From positions 1 to 64,000 of the forward strand of contig NZ_QTYB01000003.1 of the NCBI RefSeq assembly GCF_003461955.1: a stretch of 64,000 nt of DNA, in the 5' to 3' direction. The first letter of the stretch is position 1. The number at the start of each line of letters is the position of its first letter. The notes beneath the pieces were generated by a model. That model was given only the letters and a program-made list of their open reading frames with translations. It had not been told where the DNA came from and made no database searches. Shown here piece after piece: positions 35,959 to 47,687 of this stretch. The stretch comes from Ruminococcus sp. AM36-2AA (GTDB taxonomy: Bacteria; Bacillota; Clostridia; Lachnospirales; Lachnospiraceae). Position numbers and translations under genes: made by a program.

Positions 35959-35996
35959 ACACATGGCAGGAATGAAAACTGCTGTGTGTTTTTTTT
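35959..35996 (+). terminator. Rho-independent terminator after the ThrE-like pair
   Basis: ACACATGGCAG (35959-35969) pairs with CTGCTGTGTGT (35979-35989, with G-U pairs), followed by eight T. The next 230 bases (to 36224) are AT-rich with no gene recognised. Confidence 0.8.
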
Positions 35997-36224
35997 ATGC
36001 CGAATGTGTAGTATGAATATTTGATTAACTTATAAGAGATTATTTGGGAATGTTCCAGGGATATGGAACTGGCTTCCGGACAGGATCAACTTACGTCGGA
36101 AGGGATTTACACTGTTGAAAAAATTAGATAAATTCTCGCAGAAACAATCAGCAGTAGTGCCAAATCTGCCGGAAATGCCTGGTTTGGCTTTGCTTTATTT
36201 GGGGATGTAGGGTAGAATTGTGAT

Positions 36225-36303
36225 ATAGAGTGTGAACGTAAGTTATGAAGTGTTTGCGTTCATATACATGTAGCAGAGCGGAATGTGAATGTCCGCTTTA
36301 TTG
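36225..36303. repeat. Dispersed hairpin repeat upstream of the giant LRR gene
   Basis: GAACGTAAGTTATGAAGTG with a matching TTGCGTTC, then AGCGGAATGTGAATGTCCGCT as a second hairpin. A diverged copy is at 44753-44830, just past the same gene, and a part (AAGCGGAATGCGAATGTCCC) recurs at 44918. Paired arms vary together, as in AGCGGA/TCCGCT against AGTGAA/TTCATT. Confidence 0.6.
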
Positions 36304-36326
36304 GACAAAAGACAGGAGGATGGGGA

Positions 36327-37754
36327 ATGAAATTGAAACAGGTTCTGGCAGTTATGCTGTCATCTGTGATGGTCTTGTCTGCGGCTCCGACAGAGGTTTT
36401 TGCTTTTGATGATCCGGGGGTTCTGACGGACAGTTCCGGAGGGATAGCAGATGGGGAAGCAGGACAACTGGAGGCTGGAAATGCCAGTGCGGCATCTGCA
36501 GAAGCAGATGGGAATTTTGACGAAGGTGCGGCGCAAGAGGATATTGCAGAGAGGACATCTGATGTAAGTATGGCGCAGGGTGATACTGCGGATGCAGCGT
36601 CTGGTGGGAATGCAGTGCAGGGAGATATCTCAGAGGCGGCATCTGATGGAAATGCAGAACAGAATAATATTGCGGATGTAGCTCCTGATGGAAGCTCAGG
36701 ACAGAATGATATCTCAGATGAGATATCCAATGAAGAAGAACTTCAGCAGGATATGCAGGGAGGTGACTCTCTGGAAAAAGAGGAAACGGATGCAGCTGCG
36801 ATTGATGTGTTTTCGGATGGGGAGAGTGCAGATTCTGTAGATACGCAGACTGCGAAGAGTGTTACGGCCAGTGGAGCTGTAAATGATAATGTTACATGGA
36901 CTTTATATGAGGACGGAGAGCTGGTAATTTCAGGAAATGGTCTGGTACCTCCATATTATAGTGAAACATCGGTACCATGGAACAGTTACAAGAGCCAGAT
37001 AACAAGTCTGACAGTGGAAGATGGAATTACATATATTGGCGATTATGCTTTTTTCGGATGTGGCATTCTTGAAAACGTTACAATTGCAGACAGCGTTGTA
37101 GAAGTTGGAAGAAAACTGTTTGAGGAATGTACAAGTCTGGAGCATGTAACATTATCGAAAAATCTTAAAGCAATTCCGGAATGCATGTTTACAAAATGTG
37201 TGAGTCTTACCAGCATTGATCTGCCGGACAGTATTATAACAATTGGGGAGCAGGCTTTTGCATATTGTACGAAACTGCAGAGCGTTAAAATCCCGGATAA
37301 AGTTGCGACAATGGACTGGGGCGTTTTCTGGGAATGCAGCGGTCTGACAAGTGTAACACTTCCAGAGGGACTGGCAAGTATTGGAAATGGTGAGTTTGAG
37401 AATTGCGAAAATCTTACAGAAGTTGTGTTGCCGGAAAGTCTGTCAAGTATGGGGACAAACGTTTTTTACGGATGCAAAAAACTTACGAAAGTAAATATTC
37501 CTGAAAAAATATATACAATTCCAGGCTATACATTTGAGGACTGTATCAGTCTGGAAAGTGTTAATATTCCGAATACAGTAACGAGAATCGGAGAAAGAGC
37601 ATTTTGGGGCTGTAAAAAAATATCAGAACTTGTTCTTCCGGAAAACATTACCAATATAGAACAATATACATTTTATGGCTGCATCAGCCTGAGATCTGTT
37701 AATATTCCGAATAATGTAAGGAATATTGACCAGTATGCTTTTTATCAATGTTAG
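36327..37754 (+). CDS. N-terminal part of a giant BspA-like LRR surface protein, ends at an in-frame TAG
   Basis: 475 residues up to a TAG at 37752-37754. A signal peptide (MKLKQVLAVMLSSVMVLSAA, cleavage near EVFA-F) is followed by an acidic Asp/Ser/Ala-rich stretch to about residue 170, a short domain NVTWTLYEDGELVISGNG, and then LRR_5 repeats of about 23 residues (IGDYAFFGC, IGEQAFAYC, IGERAFWGC). The last repeat is cut after AFYQC. The next codons in the same frame continue the repeat (SLEEITIPDKVKSIGTEAFG), so the TAG interrupts one long gene that runs to 44642. ATG 36327 is set by AGGAGG seven bases upstream. If read alone it would make a truncated, unanchored LRR fragment. Confidence 0.85.
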   Translation: MKLKQVLAVMLSSVMVLSAAPTEVFAFDDPGVLTDSSGGIADGEAGQLEAGNASAASAEADGNFDEGAAQEDIAERTSDVSMAQGDTADAASGGNAVQGDISEAASDGNAEQNNIADVAPDGSSGQNDISDEISNEEELQQDMQGGDSLEKEETDAAAIDVFSDGESADSVDTQTAKSVTASGAVNDNVTWTLYEDGELVISGNGLVPPYYSETSVPWNSYKSQITSLTVEDGITYIGDYAFFGCGILENVTIADSVVEVGRKLFEECTSLEHVTLSKNLKAIPECMFTKCVSLTSIDLPDSIITIGEQAFAYCTKLQSVKIPDKVATMDWGVFWECSGLTSVTLPEGLASIGNGEFENCENLTEVVLPESLSSMGTNVFYGCKKLTKVNIPEKIYTIPGYTFEDCISLESVNIPNTVTRIGERAFWGCKKISELVLPENITNIEQYTFYGCISLRSVNIPNNVRNIDQYAFYQC

Positions 37755-40700
37755 TCTCTGGAAGAAATAACAATACCAGATAAAGTAAAAAGTATTGGAA
37801 CAGAAGCGTTTGGTAATTGCAGCAGTTTGTCGGAGGTTGTACTGTCAGCTGAAGTTACGGATATACCGGTAGGGTTATTTGATGGTTGTACAAATCTTCA
37901 GAAAGTTACGTTGTCAGACAGCATAGAGAATATTGGAAATGGTGCATTTTCCCACTGTAGCAGTCTTCAGTCCATTAATATTCCGGACAATGTAAAAACG
38001 ATCGGAGACAATGTATTTGGTAATTGCAGCAGTCTTCAGTCCATTAATATTCCAGGCAGTGTAAAAAGTATTGGTGCAGAAGCTTTTGATGGGTGCGTAG
38101 TGCTGGAAACTGCGACAATTTCGGACGGTGTAGAGAGCCTTGGAGATATGGCATTTTATTATTGTGAAGAACTGAAAGAAATTGTGCTGCCAGACAGCAT
38201 TAAAAATATTGGGGAAAAAATATTCGGTCAGTGCCATAAACTCAGAAAAGTAACATTATCAAAAAACATTTCCGGTATTACAGAGGGCATGTTTATGGGA
38301 TGCCATCACCTTGAAGAAGTTACAATACCGGAAGGAATTACAAGTATAGGAAAAGACAGTTTTTCGGAAGCTGGAAACAGTATTCTTCTTATACCGAATA
38401 CTGTAACAAGTATCAGTAAAGAGGCTCTTAATTCCAGCTGGGGTCTTTCAGTTATCAGATTTACCGGTTCAAAAGAAGAATGGGATAAGCTTGGTTTAAC
38501 GAGCAGCAATATTCACAACGCAACTGTTTATTATAATTACGATCCAAACCATGAACATTCTTATGAACCACATGTCATAGAAGCAAGCACATGTACAGAA
38601 AAAGGCCTCCAGAAGATGGTATGCAGTCTTTGCGGAGATTCCTATAAAGAGGAAATTCCGGCTGCCGGACATAAAGAGGTTATTGACGAGGCAGTAGCAC
38701 CGACCTGTGAAGAAAGTGGAAAGACAGAAGGAAGTCACTGTTCTGTATGTAATGAGATCCTGAAAGAACAGGAAGAAGTTCCACCTGCCGGACACACAGT
38801 GGTAAAAGACGAAGCGATAGAGGCGACCTGTGAAGAAAATGGAAAGACTGAAGGAAGTCATTGTTCTGTATGTGGAAAAATCCTTCAGGAACAGCTGGAA
38901 CTTTTCCCGGCGCTGGGACATGACTGGGAAGAGAGTGAAGTCACTCCTGCAACCTGTACAGAGAAAGGTGAGAAAAAATACACCTGTACAAGATGCCAGA
39001 AAACAAAAACAGAAGAAATTCCGGCAACCGGCCACACGAAAGTCATTGATGAGGCAGTAGCACCAACTTGCGAAACACCGGGTAAAACAGAAGGAAGTCA
39101 CTGTTCTGTATGTGGTGAGGTCTATCAGGAACAGAAAGAAATTCCGGCAACCGGCCACAGCTGGGACGAAGGAAAAATAACCAAATATCCTACGGCAACA
39201 GAAGTAGGAGAAAGGACATATACCTGTAAATCCTGCGGATCTACTAGAACAGAGGCAATTGACAAAGATAACAGTGTCCGTGCATCAGGCTATAATGGCT
39301 CGATCAGCTGGATTCTGTATAAAGACGGGAAACTGGTATTTAAAGGCGATGGAGCAATATTGAATCAAAGTGATACTCTGGAGCCATGGAACAGTTATAA
39401 AAATTACATATTTGAAGTAAGTGTAGAAGATGGGATCACGGAGATAGGAGAATCTGCTTTTTCAGGATGGAATAATATTGAAAAAGTTACAATTTCTACA
39501 AATGTTACAGATATTGGTTCAAATGCATTTTATAGCTGCATAAGTCTTGAAGAAATAAGTTTGCCGGAAGGACTTAAAAGTATTTCCAGCCAGGCGTTCC
39601 GGAATTGCAGTAACCTTATAGAGGTTATATTTCCTGAAAGCCTTACAAAAATTGGAGAAAGAACTTTTGCAGAATGCAGTAAACTAAAAAAAGCGGAACT
39701 TCCGGAGGGAATCAGTGAAATTCAGGAAGGTACTTTTGACGGATGCCGGAACTTAAAGCGTGTAACGCTTCCGGATAATGTAAAGTACATAAGAAGGCAA
39801 GCGTTTTATGGCTGTGAAAATCTTGTTGAACTGACACTGCCAAAAGATCTGAAGGAACTTGGAGCAGAGACTTTTGGGGATTGCAAAAAAATCACTTCGA
39901 TCACAATTCCGGAAGGTGTTACAACTCTTCCAGAATATCTGTTTAATACCTGCGAAAGTCTTAAAACTGTTACAATCCCTGAAACAGTAACAGAGATTGA
40001 TCAGAGAGCATTTCAGAACTGCAGCAGTCTGACAGGTATTGAATTACCGGGCGGTATTATCAATATACAGGAAGGGACATTTTCCAATTGTACGGCGTTG
40101 AAGGAAATTGTGATACCGGAAAATGTAAGAAACATTGGTGATAATGCGTTTGAAAGGTGTTCTTCGCTGGAAAAAGTAATACTTCCAGCTGTGTTGAAAA
40201 ATATTGGAAGTGGAACATTTGCTTCCTGTAGCAGCTTAAAAGAAATTACAGTTCCGGACAAAGTCAGCAACATTGGAAGCAGTGCATTTTCCGGTTGTTC
40301 CAGTCTTGAAACTGTGAAACTTTCAGAGAAGCTTACAGAAATCAGTGATAACACATTTGAGTATTGCTCCGGTATCAGAAGAATTGAAATACCGGAAAGT
40401 GTAACTGATATCAACCAGAATGCGTTTAAATCATGTGAGAATCTTAATATTATCACAATCCCGAATACGGTAACTGATATTGCAAACACCGCTTTTGCAG
40501 AGTGCAGTGGCCTTTCCGCGATCCGATACACCGGCTCAAAGGCAGAATGGGATAAATATGGTTTAACAGAAGATGATATTAACCATGCAACGGTGTACTA
40601 TAATTATGATCCGAACCACGACCATTCTTATGAAGAAACGATCATACATCCGGCATCCTGCACAGAAACCGGCCTGAAAAAGATGATCTGCAGTCTTTGC

Positions 40701-43700
40701 GGAGAGTTTTATGAAGAAGAGATTCCGCTTCAGGAACATAATGTGGTGATTGATGAAGGTGTAGCAGCGACCTGTGAAACAGCAGGAAAAACCGAGGGAA
40801 GCCATTGCTCTGTCTGTGGTACTGTGCTCAAAGCCCAGGAAGAAATTCCGGCTACCGGACATACGATAGTTGAAGATGCATATGTAGCACCGACCTGCGA
40901 GACGCCGGGAAAAACCGAAGGAAGCCATTGTTCTGAATGTGGATTTGTTTTTCAGACGCAGCAGGAAATTCCTCCGACAGGACATAGCTGGACAGAAAAA
41001 GAAATTACAAAAGAAGCAACCTGTACCGAAGATGGCGAGCGTACACTGATCTGTATGAACTGTGGAAACACCATGACAGAAAGTATTTCCGCTTTAGGCC
41101 ATGAGAAAGTAAAGGATGAAGCCATAGACCCGACCTGTGAAACACCTGGAAAGACCGAGGGAAGCCACTGCTCCAGATGCGATTTCGTATTCCAGGCACA
41201 GGAAGAGATCCCGGCTCGTGGACATGCCGAGGTAACAGATGAAAGAATAGAAGCGACCTGCGAAACAGCAGGAAAAACCGAAGGAACCCACTGCGAGATC
41301 TGTGGAAAGATCTTAAAAGAACAGGAAGAGATTCCAGCAACTGGTCACACAGAAGTAGAATTGGTAACCAGGGCAGCAACCTGTGAAGAATCAGGAAACG
41401 CAATGGTATACTGCAGCACCTGCCATAAGATTCTTACTGATAAAAAGGAAATCCCGGCAACAGGCCATACCGAGGTAGCAGATAAGGCCGTAGAGCCAAC
41501 CTGTACCGAAGATGGAAAAACAGAAGGAAAACACTGTTCTGTCTGCGGAAAGATCCTTGAGTTCCAGAAAGTGATCCCTGCAACCGGCCATGACTGGAAA
41601 GAGGGAGAAATCCTTCGAGATCCAACCTGCACAGAGGAAGGCGAGAAGGGTTACACCTGTACAAAATGCCAGGGAACCAAAACAGAAAAAATCCCTGCCC
41701 TGGGTCATACAGAGGTGATCGATGAAGCTATAGCACCGACCTGTGAGGAAGCAGGAAAAACAGCAGGAATCCGCTGTTCTGTATGCAACGAAATTATAAA
41801 AGCGCAGGAAGAAGTTCCGGCAACCGGTCATAAAGAAGTAATCGACGAGGCCGTAGACCCGACTTGTGAGAAAACAGGAAAAACAGAGGGAAGCCACTGT
41901 AAGACCTGCGAGAAAGTTTTAAAGGCCCAGAAAGAGATTCCGGCACTGGGTCATAAAGAAGCTGAGATCATAACAAAAGAAGCAACCTGCGAAGAGACAG
42001 GAAACATTCTTGTATATTGCAGTACCTGCGAGAAAGTTTTAAATTATCACAAAAAGATTCCGGCAACCGGCCACAGAAAAGTAGCCGATGCAGAGATCGC
42101 ACCAACCTGTGAATCCATGGGATGGACAGGCGGAAGCTACTGTTCTGTATGCCAGAAAGTCCTGGAACCACGAAAGGGAATTCCACGTCTTGCTCATACA
42201 GAAGTAGAAGTAGTAACCAAAGTAGCGACCTGTGAAGAACCGGGAAATGCCCTGGTATACTGCAGCAGCTGTAAGAGAATCCTGACGGATGAAAAAGAAA
42301 TTCCGGCAACCGGCCATACGATCGTGGACGATAAAGCAGAAGATGCAACCTGTGAGAAACCAGGAAAAACAGCAGGAAGCCATTGTTCTGTCTGCGGTAA
42401 AGTGTTTGAATCCCAGGAGGAGATTGAGGCATCTCCACATACAGAAGTCGAAGTAGTAACCAAAGCCGCAACCTGTACAGAGCCAGGAAATGCGATGGTA
42501 TTTTGCAGCACCTGTCATAAGATCCTGACCGATAAGAAAGAAATTCCGGCGACAGGCCATGATCCGATAACGGTTGATCCTGTAGTACCAACCTGTACCG
42601 AAGATGGAAAAACTGAGGGAATCCATTGCTCCGTCTGCGGTGAAGTATTAGAAGAGCAGAAAATAATCCCGGCAACCGGTCATAACTGGGAAGCAGGAGA
42701 AACCGTCAAAGAAGCAACCTGTACCGAAGAAGGTGAGCAGAGCTACACCTGTACAAACTGCAAAGAAACAAAAACAGAAAAACTTCCGATGATCGAGCAT
42801 CAGGAAGTGACCGATGAGGCAGTAGCAGCAACTTGCGAAGAACCAGGAAAAACCGAAGGAATCCACTGTTCAGTATGTGGTAAAATATTGAAGGAACAGG
42901 AAGAAATTCCAGCCATCGGACATAACTGGGAAGCAGGAGAAATTGTCAAAGAAGCAACCTGTACCGAAGAAGGTGAGCAGAGCTACACCTGTACAAACTG
43001 CGAGAAAACCAGAACAGAAAAACTTCCGATGATCGAGCATCAGGAAGTAACCGATGAGGCAGTAGCAGCAACCTGTGAAGAATCAGGAAAAACCGAAGGA
43101 AGCCATTGTGCAGTCTGCGGTAAAGTACTGAGAGTTCAGAAAGAAACGCCATCTCTTGGACATAAAGAAGTCATTGATAAGGCCATAGAAGCCACCTGTG
43201 AAACAGCAGGAAAAACTGAGGGAAGTCATTGTAAGATCTGCGATAAGATCCTGAAAGCCCAGAAGGAAATTCCGGCACAGGGACACAAAGAAGCGGAAAT
43301 GGTAACAAAAGCAGCGACCTGTCAGGAACCGGGAAATGCCCTGGTATACTGCAGCACCTGCCACAAAATTCTGAACAGCCATAAAGAGCTTCCGGTAACA
43401 GATCATAAAGCAGTGATCGATAAAGCCGTAGCTCCAACCTGCGAAGAATCCGGAAAGACCGAAGGCAGCCATTGCCAGACCTGCGGCAAAGTACTGAAAG
43501 AACAGGAAAAAATTGCGCCAACCGGACACACAGAAAAAGTAACCGATGAGGCAACAGCCGCCACCTGTGAAACACCAGGAAAAACGGAAGGAAGTCATTG
43601 TTCCGTCTGCGGCAAAGTACTGAAAGAGCAGAAAGAAATTCCGGCTCTTGGCCATACAGAAACCATTGATCCGGCAGTAGCAGCGACCTGCGAGGAGGCA

Positions 43701-44642
43701 GGAAAAACGGCAGGAAGTCATTGTTTTATCTGCGGTAAAATACTGAAGGAACAGAAAGAAGTTCCGGCAACCGGTCATAAAGAAGCGGTTACAGATAAGG
43801 CAGTAGAGCCAACCTGTGAAACACCAGGAAAAACGGAAGGAAGCCATTGTACAGCCTGCGGAAAAACTCTGAAAGAGCAGCAGGAGATTCCGGCATTGGG
43901 TCATACAGAAACAATGCTTGTGATAAAAGCAGCTACCTGTGAAAAAGAAGGAATGGAAATTCCGTACTGCAGTGTCTGCAAAAAGATCCTTGGCGAGCAG
44001 AAAGAAATTCCTGCAATTGGCCACAGCTTTACAGCATGGACTACAAAAACAGCAGCAACAGTATTCAAACCGGAAGTTCAGACACGTATCTGCGATACCT
44101 GTCAGAAAACAGAGACCAGAGATTATGGAAAGAAATTAACACCATATATGAAAACTTCCGTAACTTCACTTCTCTTAAAGACAAAACAGAAAACGACAGT
44201 GCTGAAAGTTTCCGGCCTGAAAAGCGGTGACTCCATCGTTTCCTGGAAATCCAGTAATACAAAGGTTGTCACAGTATCCGGAAAAACGAATGGAACCAGC
44301 ACAGTTACAGCCGGTGCATTGAAGGGAACTGCAACGATTACGATCACATTAAAGAGTGGTCTTAAGAAAACAGTGAAAGTTACTGTTCAGCCGACAACTG
44401 TAAAAACAACAAAAATCTCCGGAATCCCGGCAGGAGTAACTTTAAAGAAAGGCCAGAGCAGGGTATTACAGCCAGTTCTCGCTCCGGTAACAAGCCAGGA
44501 AAAAGTAACTTATACATCCAGCAAAACATCCGTAGCAGTTGTAGCTTCCAACGGCAAGATCACCGCAAAAGCAAAAGGAACTGCAGTGATCACCGTGAAA
44601 TCCGGAACCAAAACTGTGAAATGTAAAGTAACCGTAAATTAA
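37755..44642 (+). pseudogene. Rest of the giant LRR/Cys-repeat/Big_2 protein, downstream of the TAG
   Basis: The same reading frame stays open for about 2295 codons with no start codon and ribosome site of its own, so it is either a disrupted gene or one read through TAG. Order: LRR_5 block 1 to about 38480; Cys-rich block 1 (38530-39260); a second WILYKDGKLVFKGDG domain and LRR_5 block 2 (39290-40530); Cys-rich block 2 (40610-44020); a CDTCQKTET linker; two Big_2 domains (44130-44642). The Cys repeats are about 40 residues, TC-E-x-x-GKTEGSHCxxCGKxLKxQxEIPAxGH, roughly 33 copies, each with three Cys and a His. An upstream alternative start (TTG 37827) has no support. The intact coding region downstream suggests the TAG is recent or tolerated. 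Confidence 0.8.
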
Positions 44643-44752
44643 TATTTCCCCGTTTACAAACCACTGGAAATGTGTTACGATTTTCTCATATGGAAAACTC
44701 GTGGAAGAAGAGAGTACATGTGTACACCACACTACAGGGAAATCCCCGGAGG

Positions 44753-44830
44753 ACTTTTTTGAACGCAGATTATGAAGCGATTGCGTTTATGGATATGCAG
44801 CAGAGTGAAATGTGAAGATTCATTTTGTGC
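44753..44830. repeat. Dispersed hairpin repeat, copy downstream of the giant LRR gene
   Basis: GAACGCAGATTATGAAGCGA then TTGCGTTTATGG and GCAGCAGAGTGAAATGTGAA align with the element at 36225-36303. It lies in or just before the metG leader. A candidate promoter for that leader is TTTACA (44653-44658), 17 bases, TACGAT. Confidence 0.55.
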
Positions 44831-45103
44831 AAGAGTTCCGAGACTGAGAGGGATGTGCAGGCGCAGATGGAAGATGGCTTCAGAGAGGCATTGCTGACCC
44901 GGTTTGAATGCGATAAGCGGAATGCGAATGTCCCGTTTAATGGACACCGGCAGGCAGTGACAGGACCGCCTGTTATAGCGGAAGGGTATAGAGTTTGCTG
45001 TACCTGATGAGGTTTTTGCCGCGAGGCAGGAACGAACAGAAGTGGTAACACGGGTAATAACTCGTCTTCTCATATCGCAAGTGGTATGAGAAGACGTTTT
45101 TTT
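44830..45103 (+). ncRNA. Probable T-box leader RNA upstream of metG
   Basis: AACAGAAGTGGTAACACGG near 45038-45056 matches the T-box sequence that pairs with the tRNA acceptor end. It is followed by a perfect 12-bp intrinsic terminator, CGTCTTCTCATA (45063-45074) with TATGAGAAGACG (45085-45096) and T7. Structured sequence precedes it. The specifier codon (Met, ATG expected) could not be placed with confidence, and the 5' end is approximate. Confidence 0.7.
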
Positions 45104-45231
45104 ATGTCACAGGAAATTACATTGTAATCTTCCAATGGCATCGACAGGATTTTTCCTGTTTTGGCTGAATATACTTTCAGTCAGTTATGAGTAAGCATAC
45201 AATTATTTTTTATATTATGGAGGAAAGAAAA

Positions 45232-47205
45232 ATGGAAAAGCAGAGATATTATATCAGCACTGCCATTGCGTACACATCCGGTAAACCGCATATCGGAAAT
45301 ACTTATGAGGTTGTTCTTGCAGATGCCATCGCACGTTTTAAGAGACAGCAGGGATATGACGTATATTTCCAGACAGGTACTGATGAGCATGGCCAGAAGA
45401 TCGAGCTGAAGGCCGAGGAAGCTGGTGTTACACCGAAGGAATTCGTAGATAACGTTTCCGGTGAGATCAAACGTATCTGGGATCTGATGAACACATCCTA
45501 TGATAAATTTATCCGTACAACAGATAAAGACCATGAAGAGCAGGTCAAAAAGATCTTCAAAAAAATGTATGCAAAGGGAGATATCTACAAAGGTCATTAT
45601 GAGGGAATGTACTGTACCCCATGCGAGTCTTTCTTCACAGAGTCTCAGCTTGTAGACGGTAAATGCCCGGACTGCGGACGTCCATGCGTACCTGCTAAAG
45701 AAGAGGCATATTTCTTCAAAATGAGCAAATATGCAGATAAACTTATTGACTATATCAACACACATCCGGATTTCATCCAGCCGGAGTCCCGTAAAAATGA
45801 GATGATGAACAACTTCCTTCTTCCGGGACTTCAGGATCTCTGTGTATCCAGAACATCCTTCAAATGGGGAATTCCGGTAGATTTTGACCCGAAGCATGTT
45901 GTTTATGTATGGCTGGATGCCCTGACAAACTATATCACAGGTATCGGCTATGACTGCGACGGAAACAGCAGTGAGAAATTCAACAAATACTGGCCTGCAG
46001 ATCTTCACCTTATCGGTAAAGATATCATCCGTTTCCATACTATTTACTGGCCGATCTTCCTGATGTCTCTGGATCTTCCGCTTCCGAAACAGGTATTCGG
46101 ACATCCGTGGCTTCTTCAGGGCGATGGAAAAATGAGTAAATCCAAAGGAAATGTAATTTACGCAGATGAGCTTGTTGAGTTCTTCGGTGTAGATGCTGTC
46201 CGTTATTTCGTACTCCACGAGATGCCGTTTGAGAATGATGGTGTCATCACATGGGATCTGATGGTTGAGAGACTGAATTCCGATCTTGCAAATACACTTG
46301 GAAACCTTGTAAATCGTACAATCTCCATGTCCAATAAATATTTCAACGGAATCGTTGAGAACAAGAACGTTACTGAGCCGGTTGATGAGGATCTTAAGAA
46401 TTTCATCCTTCAGGTTCCGAAGAACGTTTCCGCAAAAATGGACAAACTTCGTGTTGCAGATGCCATTACAGAGGTATTCTCCCTGTTCAAACGTTGCAAC
46501 AAATATATCGATGAGACAATGCCGTGGGCACTTGCAAAGGATGAGACAAAACAGGATCGTCTTGCAACGGTTCTCTACAACCTGGTTGAGGGAATCTGCA
46601 TCGGCGCATCTCTTCTGAAATCTTTTATGCCGCGTACAACAGAGCGCATTCTTGTACAGCTCAACGCAAACGAGAGAACTCTTGAGGATATGGAGCAGTT
46701 TGGTCTTTATCCGTCAGGAAACCGTGTAACTGACAAACCGGAGATCCTTTTTGCAAGACTTGACCTGAAAGAGGTTCTTGAGAAAGTTGAGAAACTTCAT
46801 CCGAAGAAAGAAGAGAAAAAGGAAGAAGTAAAAGAGGAGAAAGAGGAAGCCAAAGATGTGATCGACATCGAGGCAAAACCGGAGATCACTTTTGATGATT
46901 TTGAAAAACTTCAGTTCCAGGTTGGTGAGATCATTGCCTGCGAGGAAGTTAAGAAATCCAGAAAACTTCTCTGCTCCCAGGTTAAGATCGGAAGCCAGGT
47001 TCGTCAGATCGTATCCGGAATCAAGGCTCACTATTCCGCAGAGGAAATGGTTGGCAAAAAAGTTATGGTTGTTACAAACCTGAAACCTGCCAAACTTGCA
47101 GGAATCCTCAGCGAGGGTATGATCCTCTGTGCAGAGGATGCAGATGGAAATCTTTCCCTGATGGTACCGGAGAAAGAGATGCCTGCAGGCGCTGAGATCT
47201 GTTAA
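45232..47205 (+). CDS. metG: Methionyl-tRNA synthetase with C-terminal tRNA-binding domain
   Basis: A 657-residue class I synthetase that charges tRNA-Met. HIGH-type motif KPHIGN at residues 18-23 and KMSKS at 300-304. A zinc knuckle in the CP domain is seen as CTPCESF and CPDCGRPC. After a Lys/Glu-rich linker (about 520-545) comes an EMAP-II/Trbp111-like OB-fold domain (about 560-657; [21 protein letters not shown]) that aids dimerisation and tRNA binding. ATG 45232 has GGAGGA seven bases before it; the frame is open upstream without support. It is preceded by a T-box-like leader and followed at two bases by moaC. Confidence 0.96.
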   Translation: MEKQRYYISTAIAYTSGKPHIGNTYEVVLADAIARFKRQQGYDVYFQTGTDEHGQKIELKAEEAGVTPKEFVDNVSGEIKRIWDLMNTSYDKFIRTTDKDHEEQVKKIFKKMYAKGDIYKGHYEGMYCTPCESFFTESQLVDGKCPDCGRPCVPAKEEAYFFKMSKYADKLIDYINTHPDFIQPESRKNEMMNNFLLPGLQDLCVSRTSFKWGIPVDFDPKHVVYVWLDALTNYITGIGYDCDGNSSEKFNKYWPADLHLIGKDIIRFHTIYWPIFLMSLDLPLPKQVFGHPWLLQGDGKMSKSKGNVIYADELVEFFGVDAVRYFVLHEMPFENDGVITWDLMVERLNSDLANTLGNLVNRTISMSNKYFNGIVENKNVTEPVDEDLKNFILQVPKNVSAKMDKLRVADAITEVFSLFKRCNKYIDETMPWALAKDETKQDRLATVLYNLVEGICIGASLLKSFMPRTTERILVQLNANERTLEDMEQFGLYPSGNRVTDKPEILFARLDLKEVLEKVEKLHPKKEEKKEEVKEEKEEAKDVIDIEAKPEITFDDFEKLQFQVGEIIACEEVKKSRKLLCSQVKIGSQVRQIVSGIKAHYSAEEMVGKKVMVVTNLKPAKLAGILSEGMILCAEDADGNLSLMVPEKEMPAGAEIC

Positions 47206-47207
47206 AT

Positions 47208-47687
47208 ATGAAACTGAATCATTTTGATGAAAATGGCAATGCTGTTATGGTGGATGTGTCCAATAAACCGGACACTCACCGTACGGCGACAGCTACCGGT
47301 TCCATTCAGGTAAGCCCGGAGATCATGGACGCGGTAAAAAGCGGAAATGTGAAAAAGGGTGATGTGCTTGGGGTGGCCCGTGTGGCGGGTATCATGGGTG
47401 TGAAGCGTACTTCTGACCTGATCCCCATGTGCCATCCACTTCCCATCCAGAAGTGTTCTGTGGATTTTGAGACGGATGAGGATGCGGGAGTGATCCGTGT
47501 GTTCTGTACGGTAAAAACAGAGGGGAAAACAGGCGTGGAGATGGAGGCGCTGACAGGTGTTCAGGTGGCGCTTCTGACCATTTATGATATGTGTAAGGCA
47601 ATCGATAAACGCATGGTCATGTCTGATATCCATCTGGAAGAAAAAACAGGAGGCAAAAGCGGAGATTTCCGTTTTGAGGAAAAATAA
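47208..47687 (+). CDS. moaC: Cyclic pyranopterin monophosphate synthase
   Basis: A 159-residue enzyme that converts the MoaA product 3',8-cyclo-dihydro-GTP to cyclic pyranopterin monophosphate in molybdopterin synthesis. Typical segments are [17 protein letters not shown], the active-site region [10 protein letters not shown], and [23 protein letters not shown] with the catalytic Asp/Lys region. Length is normal. It starts two bases after metG and its stop overlaps the start of moaA (TAATG), so it is cotranscribed and translationally coupled. Confidence 0.96.
   Translation: MKLNHFDENGNAVMVDVSNKPDTHRTATATGSIQVSPEIMDAVKSGNVKKGDVLGVARVAGIMGVKRTSDLIPMCHPLPIQKCSVDFETDEDAGVIRVFCTVKTEGKTGVEMEALTGVQVALLTIYDMCKAIDKRMVMSDIHLEEKTGGKSGDFRFEEK

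Noticed and set aside
40563..44024. Several Cys/Phe-rich minus-strand ORFs opposite the Cys-repeat block
   Set aside because: They repeat because the plus-strand gene repeats; no independent evidence.
37827..44642. Treating the downstream part of the giant LRR gene as an independent gene starting at TTG 37827
   Set aside because: No ribosome site, the start falls in the middle of an LRR unit, and no signal peptide follows; the frame continues from the upstream gene.
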